Of a DNA stretch of 20,535 bases, positions 14,367 through 20,535 are shown piece by piece (position 1 is the stretch's first letter; each line of letters opens with the position of its first letter). The position numbers and the translations under genes are program-made. The stretch comes from a bacterium UBA2219. Its GTDB lineage: Bacteria > Desulfobacterota > Deferrimicrobia > Deferrimicrobiales > Deferrimicrobiaceae. The notes below the pieces were generated by a model that worked only from the letters and a program-made list of their open reading frames with translations, was not told the origin of the DNA and ran no database searches. The stretch lies in NCBI GenBank assembly GCA_002327765.1, contig DCUH01000067.1, positions 19,737-40,271 on the forward strand. Reading direction: 5' to 3'.

Positions 14367-14396
14367 ATAATATTACTTCGGGAGTAATGTTTTCAA
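14367..14396 (-). promoter_or_regulatory. Promoter of the Rrf2-cydAB operon
   Basis: On the minus strand -35 TTGAAA (14396-14391), an 18-base spacer and -10 TATTAT (14372-14367) each match the sigma-70 consensus at five of six bases. The start of transcription would be near 14360, about 26 bases before the Rrf2 start codon. An inverted repeat fills the spacer. Confidence 0.7.
14372..14388. promoter_or_regulatory. Inverted-repeat operator inside the cyd promoter
   Basis: ATTACT-TCGGG-AGTAAT is a perfect 6-bp inverted repeat with a 5-base centre, lying between the -35 and -10 boxes and touching the -10. Size and placement suit a repressor dimer such as the Rrf2 protein encoded immediately downstream. 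Binding is inferred, not shown. Confidence 0.65.
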
Positions 14397-14446
14397 CACC
14401 GATGTCGCAGGCGGATCCCGGTACTTGGCGGGAGGCCCTCCCCCCG

Positions 14447-15016
14447 TCAGCCGGCGAGGAACCGGGCCGCCGCCTCCGCTTCCTTCATGACCGTGTCCGG
14501 GACCTTGTCGCCCATCCCGGGGCCGATGCCGCAGGCGCGGACGAGCCGCCCCTCGGAGAATCCCAGCCACTGCAGGAAGCCGGCGAAGCGGGGGTAGACG
14601 TCCCCGAAGAGCTTCTCGTCGGGATGCCCCTGGGTGAGCACGAAGACGAGCTTTTTGGGCGAGAGCCGGCTCGGCTTCGGGTTGACGACGTAGTCGGGCT
14701 TCAGGTACGAGAAGGTCCGGTCGATGAAGCCTTTGAGCTGCGCGGTGACGTCCCCGAAGTAGACCGGCGAGGAGAGCACCACCCCGTCCGCCGCGGCGAC
14801 CGCGGCGAGCACCTCGGCCAGGTCGTCCTGCAGGACGCAGCGGTCGAGCTCCTTCTTGCAGGAGTAGCATCCCTGGCAGCCCCGGTAGGAGAGCCGGTTC
14901 AGCTCGAAGGTGCGGGTCTGGCCCCCTAGTCCCGCGGCGGTCTCGGTGATCCGGCGGGCGATCGCGGTGCTGTTTCCGGTCGAACGCGGGCTTCCCAGCA
15001 GGGTCACTATCTTCAT
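14447..15016 (-). CDS. Flavodoxin-fold iron-sulfur flavoprotein / NADPH-dependent FMN reductase family
   Basis: A 189-residue cytosolic flavoprotein. The N-terminal LLGSPRSTGNSTAIARRI is the FMN phosphate loop of the NADPH-dependent FMN reductase/WrbA group; SSPVYFGDVTAQLKGFIDRT is the second flavin-contact segment. Between them lies a compact Cys motif, C47-x2-C50-x2-C53-x6-C60, which fits the [4Fe-4S] motif of archaeal-type iron-sulfur flavoproteins. Such proteins pass electrons to O2, peroxide or ferredoxin partners; the exact role is not known here. ATG 15016 has GGAGG five bases upstream. The gene lies upstream of the Rrf2 promoter on the same strand and may read towards it, though the cyd operon has its own promoter. 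Confidence 0.85.
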   Translation of the reverse strand: MKIVTLLGSPRSTGNSTAIARRITETAAGLGGQTRTFELNRLSYRGCQGCYSCKKELDRCVLQDDLAEVLAAVAAADGVVLSSPVYFGDVTAQLKGFIDRTFSYLKPDYVVNPKPSRLSPKKLVFVLTQGHPDEKLFGDVYPRFAGFLQWLGFSEGRLVRACGIGPGMGDKVPDTVMKEAEAAARFLAG

Positions 15017-15058
15017 CGTTTCCTCCGTGGATGTCTTGATTGCGCGTACCCCCCCATT

Positions 15059-15087
15059 TTGCATCCCGGGACCCGTTCCCTTAAACT
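15059..15087 (+). promoter_or_regulatory. Possible promoter giving a near-leaderless transporter message
   Basis: TTGCAT (15059-15064), a 17-base spacer and TAAACT (15082-15087) precede the ATG at 15096 by only 8 bases. The predicted transcript would start at or next to the start codon, and no Shine-Dalgarno sequence is present there. Both boxes are imperfect. Confidence 0.4.
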
Positions 15088-15095
15088 GAAAAATC

Positions 15096-16304
15096 ATGAT
15101 CGCCTCGCTGCTCATCTTCGCCGCCACCTACCTGGTGCTTTCCTTCGGAGCCGTCCCGGGGTTCCGGATCGACCGGACGGGGGCGGCCGTCATCGGCGCC
15201 GGCCTCATGATCGCGTTCCCCGTACTCTCCATGGAAGAGGCGATCCGCTCCATCAACTTCGAAACGCTGATCCTGCTGTTCGGGATGATGATCGTCGTCG
15301 CGAACCTGCGGTTTTCGGGGTTTTTCGGCCTGGTCGCCTCCCGGGTCGTCGGGCACACCCGCCACCCGCTGGCGCTGCTGGCCGCCGTCGTCGCCGTTTC
15401 GGGCGCGCTGTCGGCCTTCTTCGTCAACGACACGATGTGCCTCGTCCTGACGCCGCTGGTGCTGGACATCGCGACGCGGCTGGGGCGCAACCCCGTCCCG
15501 TACCTCCTGGCGGTCGCCATGGCGGCGAACATCGGCAGCGCGGCGACGATCACGGGGAACCCCCAGAACATGCTGATCGGCACCTTCTCCCGGATCCCGT
15601 ACCGGGAATTCGCGGCGGCGATCGCGCCGGTGGCCGCGGTCGGCCTTTTGCTCGCCTTCGTCCTGATCGCCCTGGTCTACCGGAGGGAATTCTTCGGGGT
15701 CCCCCCGATCGTCGTCGAAAGGCGGCGCGTCCATGTCCACCGCGCGCTGCTGTGGAAGTCGGTGGGGGCGGCCGCCGCGATGATCGCCCTGTTCTTCGCC
15801 GGGCAGCCGGTCCCGAGCGTCGCGTTCGTGGCCGGCGCCTTCCTGCTCGTCACCCGCCGCGTCAAGCCGGAAAGGGTCTACCGCGAGATAGACTGGTCGC
15901 TCCTCGTGCTGTTCGCGGGGCTCTTCGTGGTCATCGCCGGGGTGGAGAAGACGGTCCTGACGGGGGAAATACCGGCCCTCGTGAACCGCCTGCGGCTGGA
16001 CCAGACCGGCGTGCTGACGTTCTGGGGCGCGGTCCTGTCCAACCTGGTCAGCAACGTCCCCGCCGTGCTCGTCTTCAAGCCGTTCGTTTCGCAGCTTCCC
16101 CGCCCGGACGACGCGTGGCTGACGCTGGCCATGTCGTCCACGCTGGCCGGGAACCTGACGGTGCTCGGCTCCATCGCCAACCTGATCGTGATCGAGCGGG
16201 CGCGCCGGGTCGTCCGCATCACCTTCCTCGAATACCTGAAGGTCGGCGTCCCCTTGACCGTCCTTTCCCTCCTGTTCGGCGCGTATTTCCTGGGCAGGGG
16301 TTAG
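15096..16304 (+). CDS. ArsB/NhaD/SLC13-type anion or ion transporter
   Basis: A 402-residue polytopic membrane protein of the ion-transporter superfamily (ArsB, NhaD, CitM, SLC13). Both halves carry the expected re-entrant-loop signatures: FFVNDTMCLVLTPLVLD and ANIGSAATITGNPQNMLIG in the first, SNLVSNVPAVLVFKP and TLAGNLTVLGSIANLIVIE in the second. The duplicated N-x-P/G-N pattern indicates an inverted repeat fold with two central loops. Substrate is undecided: arsenite, sodium/proton exchange, citrate or other anions are all seen in relatives, and no ars gene is nearby. ATG 15096 lacks a ribosome binding site and sits just downstream of a possible -10 box. The MATE gene starts two bases after its stop. 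Confidence 0.87.
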   Translation: MIASLLIFAATYLVLSFGAVPGFRIDRTGAAVIGAGLMIAFPVLSMEEAIRSINFETLILLFGMMIVVANLRFSGFFGLVASRVVGHTRHPLALLAAVVAVSGALSAFFVNDTMCLVLTPLVLDIATRLGRNPVPYLLAVAMAANIGSAATITGNPQNMLIGTFSRIPYREFAAAIAPVAAVGLLLAFVLIALVYRREFFGVPPIVVERRRVHVHRALLWKSVGAAAAMIALFFAGQPVPSVAFVAGAFLLVTRRVKPERVYREIDWSLLVLFAGLFVVIAGVEKTVLTGEIPALVNRLRLDQTGVLTFWGAVLSNLVSNVPAVLVFKPFVSQLPRPDDAWLTLAMSSTLAGNLTVLGSIANLIVIERARRVVRITFLEYLKVGVPLTVLSLLFGAYFLGRG

Positions 16305-16306
16305 CC

Positions 16307-17677
16307 GTGAAGCGCGGCGAAGCGTCGACGCTCGTCCGGGGGAGCGTCCGCGACACGCTCCTGCGGATGGCGCTCCCCATGCTGGCGGGGACGTTCGCGA
16401 TGAACGCGTACAACCTGACGGACGCGTATTTCGTTTCCCGCCTGGGGACCGTCCCGCTGGCCGCGATGTCCGTCACGTTCCCGGTCGTCATGCTGCTCAC
16501 CTTCGTGGCGGGCGGGATCGGCACGGGGGTGACGGCGCTGGTGTCGCACGCGATCGGCCGGCAGGACCGTGCCGACGCGGTCAAGCTGGTCACCCACGGG
16601 ATGGCGCTGGCCGTGGCGGCGGCCGTGGCCCTCTCCATTGCGGGATACGCGAGCATCGACTGGCTGTTCCGGCGGCTCGGCGCCGACGGGAAGACGCTTC
16701 CGCTCGTCGCCGACTTCATGCGCATCTGGTACCTGGGCGCCCTGACCATGGCGCTGCCCATGATGGGGAACGGGATCCTGATCTCCGCGGGGGACTCCGC
16801 GGGAGCGAGCCGTTTCATGATCCTGGGGACCGCCCTCAACGCGGTCTTGAACCCGATCTTCATCTTCGGGCTGCTCGGCTTCCCCGCGATGGGGATCCGG
16901 GGGTCCGCCCTGGCGACCGTCGTCGCGCAAACCGTTTCCACGGCCTGGCTCCTGCACCTGCTGATCGCCAGGCATCGCCTCCTTGCGTTACGGAAGTGGC
17001 GGCCCGGGGAATACCTCGACTCGTTCCGCAGGATCGCCGGCTTCGCGGTCCCGAGCATCCTTTCCATGGCTCTCATGCCGGTCTCCGCCGGCGTGATCAC
17101 GCGGATCCTGAGCGGCTTCGGGCACGAGGCCGTGGCCGCCGCGGGGGCGTCTTCCCGGATCGAGTCGTTCGCCTTCGTCGTTCCCATGGCGCTGGGGATC
17201 TCGTTGACCCCGTTCGTGAGCCAGAACTTCGGCGCGGGGCGCCTCGACCGGATCCGGGAGGCCCGGTCGCTCGCCACGCGGTTCGCCCTCCTGTACGGGG
17301 CGGCCGTCGCGGTCGTGTTCTTCGCCTGCGCCCCCCTGTTCGCTGCGCTCTTCACCGACGACCCGAAGGTCGCCGCCGTGCTGGTCGCGTACATCCGGAT
17401 CGTCTCCTTCGGATACGGGATGATGGAAACGCACCGGTACAGCGGGTTCATGCTCACCGGCCTCCAGAAACCGGTGTCCACGACGCTGCTGAACGCCCTC
17501 CGGGTGTTCGTGGTGCTGATACCGCTGTCGTTGCTGGGCGCCCGCTGGTTCGGGGTGAGAGGGGTCTTCTTCGGGCGGCTCGCGACCGATTTCATCGTGG
17601 GGAGCGTCGGGATCGCCTGGGTGACCCGCACGTTCGATTCGATTTCCGGGGCCGGGACGGCCCTTGAGGCGAGGTGA
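16307..17677 (+). CDS. MATE-family efflux transporter
   Basis: A 456-residue, 12-segment MATE exporter of normal length. Each half begins with the family pattern: MALPMLAGTFAMNAYNLTDAYFVSRLGTVPLAAMS in the first half (residues about 18-52, abbreviated here by its hallmark NLTDAYFVSRLG) and ASSRIESFAFVVPMALGISL with FVSQNFGAG in the second. Such proteins export drugs or metabolites in exchange for sodium or protons; the substrate is unknown. The start is the GTG at 16307, with AGGGG six bases upstream, because the frame to its left only runs antiphase through the upstream transporter gene. The stop overlaps or closely precedes the methyltransferase gene, so the three genes are one operon. Confidence 0.92.
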   Translation: MKRGEASTLVRGSVRDTLLRMALPMLAGTFAMNAYNLTDAYFVSRLGTVPLAAMSVTFPVVMLLTFVAGGIGTGVTALVSHAIGRQDRADAVKLVTHGMALAVAAAVALSIAGYASIDWLFRRLGADGKTLPLVADFMRIWYLGALTMALPMMGNGILISAGDSAGASRFMILGTALNAVLNPIFIFGLLGFPAMGIRGSALATVVAQTVSTAWLLHLLIARHRLLALRKWRPGEYLDSFRRIAGFAVPSILSMALMPVSAGVITRILSGFGHEAVAAAGASSRIESFAFVVPMALGISLTPFVSQNFGAGRLDRIREARSLATRFALLYGAAVAVVFFACAPLFAALFTDDPKVAAVLVAYIRIVSFGYGMMETHRYSGFMLTGLQKPVSTTLLNALRVFVVLIPLSLLGARWFGVRGVFFGRLATDFIVGSVGIAWVTRTFDSISGAGTALEAR

Positions 17678-17682
17678 GGAAT

Positions 17683-18390
17683 ATGGGCGAGGGGGAAAAG
17701 GGGCGCAGGCCCGCCTGGGAGTGGGACGAGATCCGCCAGGTCGGCACCGACTACGCCGACGTCGCGGAGGTCGAGCGATACGACCGCCGGATGGGAGAGT
17801 TCCGCGATTTCGCGGCGGAGGACGCGTCGATCCTCGAGGAGCTCGCTCTTCCCGGGCCCGGCCGCGTCCTGGAAATCGGCACGGGCACGGGGCATTTCGC
17901 AAGGGCCGCGGCGAAGGCGGGGCACCGCGTGACCGCCGCCGACGTTTCGGCCGTCATGCTCGAATACGCCGCCTCCCGGGCACGGGACGAGGGGCTGCAC
18001 GGAATCGGGTTCCGGCGCGCCGGCTTCCTGACGCTTCCCTGCGAGCCCGGTTCCTTCGACGCGGCGGTCTCGGTGGCCGCGCTGCATCACCTGCCCGACC
18101 TGTGGAAGGCCGTCGCCCTCCGGAACGTTTACCGCGCCTTGAGGCCCGGAGGTCGCTTCGTCCTGCGCGACGTCGTTTTTTCCTGGAGCGGGGACAACCA
18201 TCCGGCCTGCTTCGAGTCGTTCATCGGCTCCTTCCCCGAGAGCACCCGCGGGGGTGCCGTCGTCCATGCGGCCCGGGAATACAGCACGCTGGACTGGATC
18301 ATGGAGGGGCTGCTGCGCCGCTCGGGCTTCCGGATCGTGCGTGCGGTCACCGGCGAGTCTTGCCTGGTCCGGTATCTTTGCGAAAAATAG
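17683..18390 (+). CDS. Class I SAM-dependent methyltransferase
   Basis: A 235-residue cytosolic methyltransferase. Motif I VLEIGTGTG lies near residues 62-70, followed by an acidic residue ending the second strand (VTAADVS), SFDAAVSVAALHHL and the LRPGGRFVLRDVVF motif, typical of the Methyltransf_11/25 group. The substrate is not identifiable. The ATG at 17683 has GAGGTGAGG upstream; a GTG at 17674 overlaps the MATE stop (GTGA) and would add three residues. The tight link to the MATE exporter suggests the methylated product or the modification relates to an exported compound, but this is inference. No hairpin terminator was found after it. Confidence 0.85.
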   Translation: MGEGEKGRRPAWEWDEIRQVGTDYADVAEVERYDRRMGEFRDFAAEDASILEELALPGPGRVLEIGTGTGHFARAAAKAGHRVTAADVSAVMLEYAASRARDEGLHGIGFRRAGFLTLPCEPGSFDAAVSVAALHHLPDLWKAVALRNVYRALRPGGRFVLRDVVFSWSGDNHPACFESFIGSFPESTRGGAVVHAAREYSTLDWIMEGLLRRSGFRIVRAVTGESCLVRYLCEK

Positions 18391-18478
18391 GATTCTGTTT
18401 AGATTCCCCGTTCGAAATGTTAGGTCCGGACGTCCATAAGGGAAACCCGCCCTATTACGATTTTCAGTTAAACCTTTC

Positions 18479-18506
18479 TTGACTTTGTGACGATGTATTT
18501 CATAAT
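18479..18506 (+). promoter_or_regulatory. Promoter of the TetR-acrAB operon
   Basis: TTGACT (18479-18484), a 16-base spacer and CATAAT (18501-18506) each match the sigma-70 consensus at five of six bases. The region from 18391 is markedly richer in A and T than the genes around it. Transcription would begin near 18513. Confidence 0.6.
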
Positions 18507-18511
18507 GTGAT

Positions 18512-18522
18512 GTGATATTCAC
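18512..18522. promoter_or_regulatory. GTGATATTCAC palindrome at the predicted start site
   Basis: GTGA-TAT-TCAC is a perfect inverted repeat placed on the predicted transcription start, between the -10 box and the TetR gene. It may be part of the TetR protein's own operator. TetR sites are often longer, so this may be only the core. Confidence 0.45.
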
Positions 18523-18555
18523 GCTTCGAAAACCGGGTTCATGGCGAGGTGGCGG

Positions 18556-19191
18556 ATGGAGGCAGCGGCGACGGAACCCCAAAAGCTTCCAAGGCGGGAA
18601 CGGGAGAGGATGGCCCAGCGCCAGGAGATGCTCGACGCCGCGCTTGGCCTCTTCTCGAAGAAGGGATTCCGCAACGTCTCCATGCAGGAGATCGCGGAAA
18701 CGTCCGAGTTCGCCATCGGAACGCTATACAAGTTCTTCAAAAACAAGGAAGATCTCTACAGGGCCCTCGTCCGGGAGCAGGCGGTGAAGTTCCACGAGGG
18801 CATCATGCTGGCGATCGCTTCGGCGGACGACGAAGTGGACAAGCTGCGCAACTTCGTTCGAGCCAAGGAGGAGGTCTTTCGCGCCAACGTCGCCATGATC
18901 CGTCTCTATTTCTCGGAAACCCAGGGTGCCCGCCACAACGTCCTGGCAGGTGTGGATTCGGAGATGCGCGATAAACATGAAGAATTCCTACAGGCGCTGG
19001 CCGGGGTCTTCGAGAGCGGGATGGCGCGGGGGCGGTTCAGGCAGATCGCCGACCCGTACCACCTGGCCGTCGCGCTCGAAAGCGTGACCAACGGATTCCT
19101 GTTGCAGGGTCTTTTGCGCCCCGACCGGCAGAAGATGCCGGAGGACCCGGACGCCATCCTGGACATATTCTTCCAGGGGCTGCTTGCCTGA
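18556..19191 (+). CDS. TetR/AcrR-family regulator of the adjacent RND pump
   Basis: A 211-residue TetR-type repressor. The N-terminal helix-turn-helix is clear: RQEMLDAALGLFSKKGFRNVSMQEIAE, then FAIGTLYKFFKNKEDLYRAL (residues about 22-70). The remaining all-helical part is the ligand and dimer domain, ending in DAILDIFFQGLLA. Its position directly before an AcrA/AcrB pair indicates that it represses the pump operon, and itself, and is released by a pump substrate. ATG 18556 is preferred because GAGGTGGCGG lies just upstream; the in-frame ATG at 18541 would add five residues but has no good ribosome binding site. Confidence 0.92.
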   Translation: MEAAATEPQKLPRRERERMAQRQEMLDAALGLFSKKGFRNVSMQEIAETSEFAIGTLYKFFKNKEDLYRALVREQAVKFHEGIMLAIASADDEVDKLRNFVRAKEEVFRANVAMIRLYFSETQGARHNVLAGVDSEMRDKHEEFLQALAGVFESGMARGRFRQIADPYHLAVALESVTNGFLLQGLLRPDRQKMPEDPDAILDIFFQGLLA

Positions 19192-19234
19192 ACATCCATG
19201 ACGAACCCATACGGAATCCCGGAGGACGATTCGA

Positions 19235-20398
19235 ATGGAACCGAAGAGAATTCTTGAGAAGCCGCTGAAGCTGGCGGCGGTCGTTACCGTTATCGCCGGG
19301 CTGGCGATGGCCGGCTCGTGCGGCGGGAAGAAGCAGGCGCCCCCGCAGGCCGCCCCGGAAGTGGCCACGATCACCGTAACGACGCAGAAGGTCGAGCTGA
19401 CCAGCGAGTTGCCGGGACGCACCGTCGCCTACCGGACCGCGGAGATCCGTCCCCAGGTCGGCGGGATCGTCCAGAAGCGCCTGTTCGAGGAAGGCTCCGC
19501 CGTCACGGCCGGCCAGGTGCTCTACCAGATCGACCCGGCCACGTTCCAGGCGGCGCTCGACAACGCGAAGGCGGCGCTCGGGAGGGCCGAGGCCAACCTG
19601 CCCGCCATCCGTTCCCGCGTCGAACGGTACAAGGAGCTGCTGGAATCGCGGGCGGTCAGCCGGCAGGACTACGACGACGCGTCGGCCGCCATGCAGCAGG
19701 CGGAGGCGGATGTCAACTTCTATAAGGCAGCCGTCGAGACCGCCCGGATCAACCTGGGATACACTCGTGTCTCCGCGCCGATCTCCGGCCGCATCGGCCG
19801 GTCCGAGGTGACGGACGGCGCGCTCGTCACGGCACACCAGCCGATGGCCTTGTCGACCATACAACAGCTGGATCCCATATATATCGACGTGCCGCAATCC
19901 ACCTCCGAGCTCCTGGCGTTGAAGGCCCGCATGAAGGAAGGGCGGCTGCAGTCGGGGGCGAACCAGCGCTCCGTGAAGCTCCTCCTGGAGGACGGCTCCG
20001 AGCATTCCAGGGAAGGGACGCTCCAGTTTCAGGACGTCACGGTCGACCCGACGACGGGGTCCGTCACCCTGAGGATCGTCGTGCCCAACCCCCAGGGAGT
20101 CCTCCTGCCGGGGATGTTCGTCCGCGCGGTGATCAAGGAGGGGGTGAACGGAAGCGCCGTCCTCATCCCGCAGCAGTCGGTGTCCCGCGATCCGAAGGGG
20201 AACCCGTACGCGTTTCTGGTCGACGCCGCGGGGAAAGTGGAGCAGCGGGCGCTCGTGCTGGACCGCGCCGTCGGTCCGAAGTGGCTCGTGTCGAAAGGCC
20301 TCTCCGCGGGCGACAACGTGGTCGTGGAAGGGATGCAGAAGGTGCGCCCCGGCGCTTCCGTGAAGGTCGTTCCCCTGGGCGTCGAGACCACGAACTGA
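19235..20398 (+). CDS. acrA: RND efflux periplasmic adaptor (AcrA/MexA type)
   Basis: A 387-residue membrane-fusion protein. Residues 1-29 form a signal with a lipobox-like AGSC at Cys29 (Ala rather than Leu at -3), so lipid anchoring is likely. The domains follow the family order: first lipoyl half (AEIRPQVGGIVQKRLFEEGSAVTAGQVLYQIDP region, about 68-100), an alpha-helical hairpin (about 105-165), second lipoyl half (TRVSAPISGRIGRSEVTDGALV), beta-barrel (DPIYIDVPQST; VTVDPTTGSVTLRIVVPNP; LLPGMFVRAVI) and membrane-proximal domain. It links the inner-membrane pump to an outer-membrane channel. GGAGG precedes ATG 19235 by nine bases, 43 bases after the TetR stop. The pump gene starts 13 bases after its end. 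Confidence 0.94.
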   Translation: MEPKRILEKPLKLAAVVTVIAGLAMAGSCGGKKQAPPQAAPEVATITVTTQKVELTSELPGRTVAYRTAEIRPQVGGIVQKRLFEEGSAVTAGQVLYQIDPATFQAALDNAKAALGRAEANLPAIRSRVERYKELLESRAVSRQDYDDASAAMQQAEADVNFYKAAVETARINLGYTRVSAPISGRIGRSEVTDGALVTAHQPMALSTIQQLDPIYIDVPQSTSELLALKARMKEGRLQSGANQRSVKLLLEDGSEHSREGTLQFQDVTVDPTTGSVTLRIVVPNPQGVLLPGMFVRAVIKEGVNGSAVLIPQQSVSRDPKGNPYAFLVDAAGKVEQRALVLDRAVGPKWLVSKGLSAGDNVVVEGMQKVRPGASVKVVPLGVETTN

Positions 20399-20411
20399 CG
20401 GAGGCGCGCGA

Positions 20412-20535
20412 ATGTTATCCCGATTCTTCCTCGACCGGCCGGTTTTCGCCTGGGTCATCGCCATCATCCTGATGGTGGCGGGCGGCCTCGCCATCTATAA
20501 CCTGCCGATCTCCCAGTACCCTCCCATCGCCCCGC
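20412..20535 (+). CDS. acrB: RND efflux pump inner-membrane subunit (AcrB type), N-terminal 41 residues
   Basis: The gene opens MLSRFFLDRPVFAWVIAII and continues with a hydrophobic first transmembrane helix and NLPISQYPPIAP, the characteristic start of HAE1-family proton-driven drug pumps. The ATG at 20412 has GGAGG (20400-20404) seven bases upstream. The frame runs off the right edge, so nothing can be said of the proton-relay Asp residues or the porter domain. An outer-membrane factor gene, if encoded here, would lie beyond the window. Confidence 0.93.
   Translation, partial: MLSRFFLDRPVFAWVIAIILMVAGGLAIYNLPISQYPPIAP

Noticed and set aside
15059..16306. N-terminal extension of the MATE frame through the upstream transporter gene, as a fusion protein
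   Set aside because: The extension is an out-of-frame reading of the transporter gene and lacks membrane segments; GTG 16307 with AGGGG upstream is the natural start.
16219..18582. Minus-strand open frame of 787 codons opposite the MATE and methyltransferase genes
   Set aside because: The plus-strand genes are unambiguous; the antisense translation shows no domain or membrane pattern.
1..20535. Mobile element, prophage, CRISPR array, tRNA or rRNA
   Set aside because: No transposase, integrase, phage gene, regularly spaced repeat array, or recognisable tRNA/rRNA sequence was seen on either strand.

Overview
The window is GC-rich chromosomal DNA with tight gene packing, AGGAGG-type ribosome binding sites and several GTG/TTG starts. 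An OmpA-like envelope protein, an RND pump and a lipoprotein-type adaptor point to a Gram-negative cell. The mix of a PrpR-type sigma-54 activator, a tripartite tricarboxylate transporter (TTT), a short QueG-like iron-sulfur protein, a YgbA-type protein and a rubrerythrin-type ferritin-like protein suggests a former deltaproteobacterium (Desulfobacterota or relative). That placement is inference from gene content, not from a marker gene.

Left part (1-3610): the 3' end of an Fe/Mn superoxide dismutase is followed by a strong GC hairpin. On the minus strand an OmpA-family gene and ygbA are separated by one base. Next on the plus strand is a 5'-truncated hybrid histidine kinase, keeping ATPase and receiver domains but no start or phosphoacceptor His. 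A small ferritin-like gene (minus) and a short double-[4Fe-4S] protein gene (plus) diverge from a shared region that holds a clear sigma-70 promoter for the ferritin-like gene.

Centre (3616-11117): a PrpR_N-PAS-AAA+-Fis activator is divergent from a five-gene operon, tctB-tctA-tctC, an enolase-superfamily acid-sugar/hydroxyacid dehydratase, and a tartrate/D-malate-type decarboxylating dehydrogenase. The 243-bp gap holds GTTGC/GCAAC repeats and a near-consensus -24/-12 promoter. The operon ends at a textbook intrinsic terminator. Together this reads as a self-contained, sigma-54-dependent uptake and breakdown module for a hydroxylated di- or tricarboxylate. The substrate cannot be read from the sequence.

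Right-centre (11126-15016, minus strand): an Rrf2-type Fe-S regulator, cydA, cydB and a solo receiver-domain gene form one operon. A perfect inverted repeat lies inside its predicted promoter, so autoregulation by an O2/NO/redox-sensitive regulator is likely. Upstream on the same strand is an iron-sulfur-flavoprotein-like gene.

Right end (15096-20535, plus strand): an ArsB/NhaD/SLC13-type transporter, a MATE exporter and a class I methyltransferase form a tight three-gene operon. A TetR regulator, an AcrA-like adaptor and the start of an AcrB-like pump follow; the pump runs off the window. No tRNA, rRNA, CRISPR array, insertion sequence or prophage gene was found. No gene-free stretch exceeds 300 bases. 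I see no wholly new system; the best candidates for new biology are the sigma-54/TTT catabolic module and the Rrf2-cyd-receiver operon.
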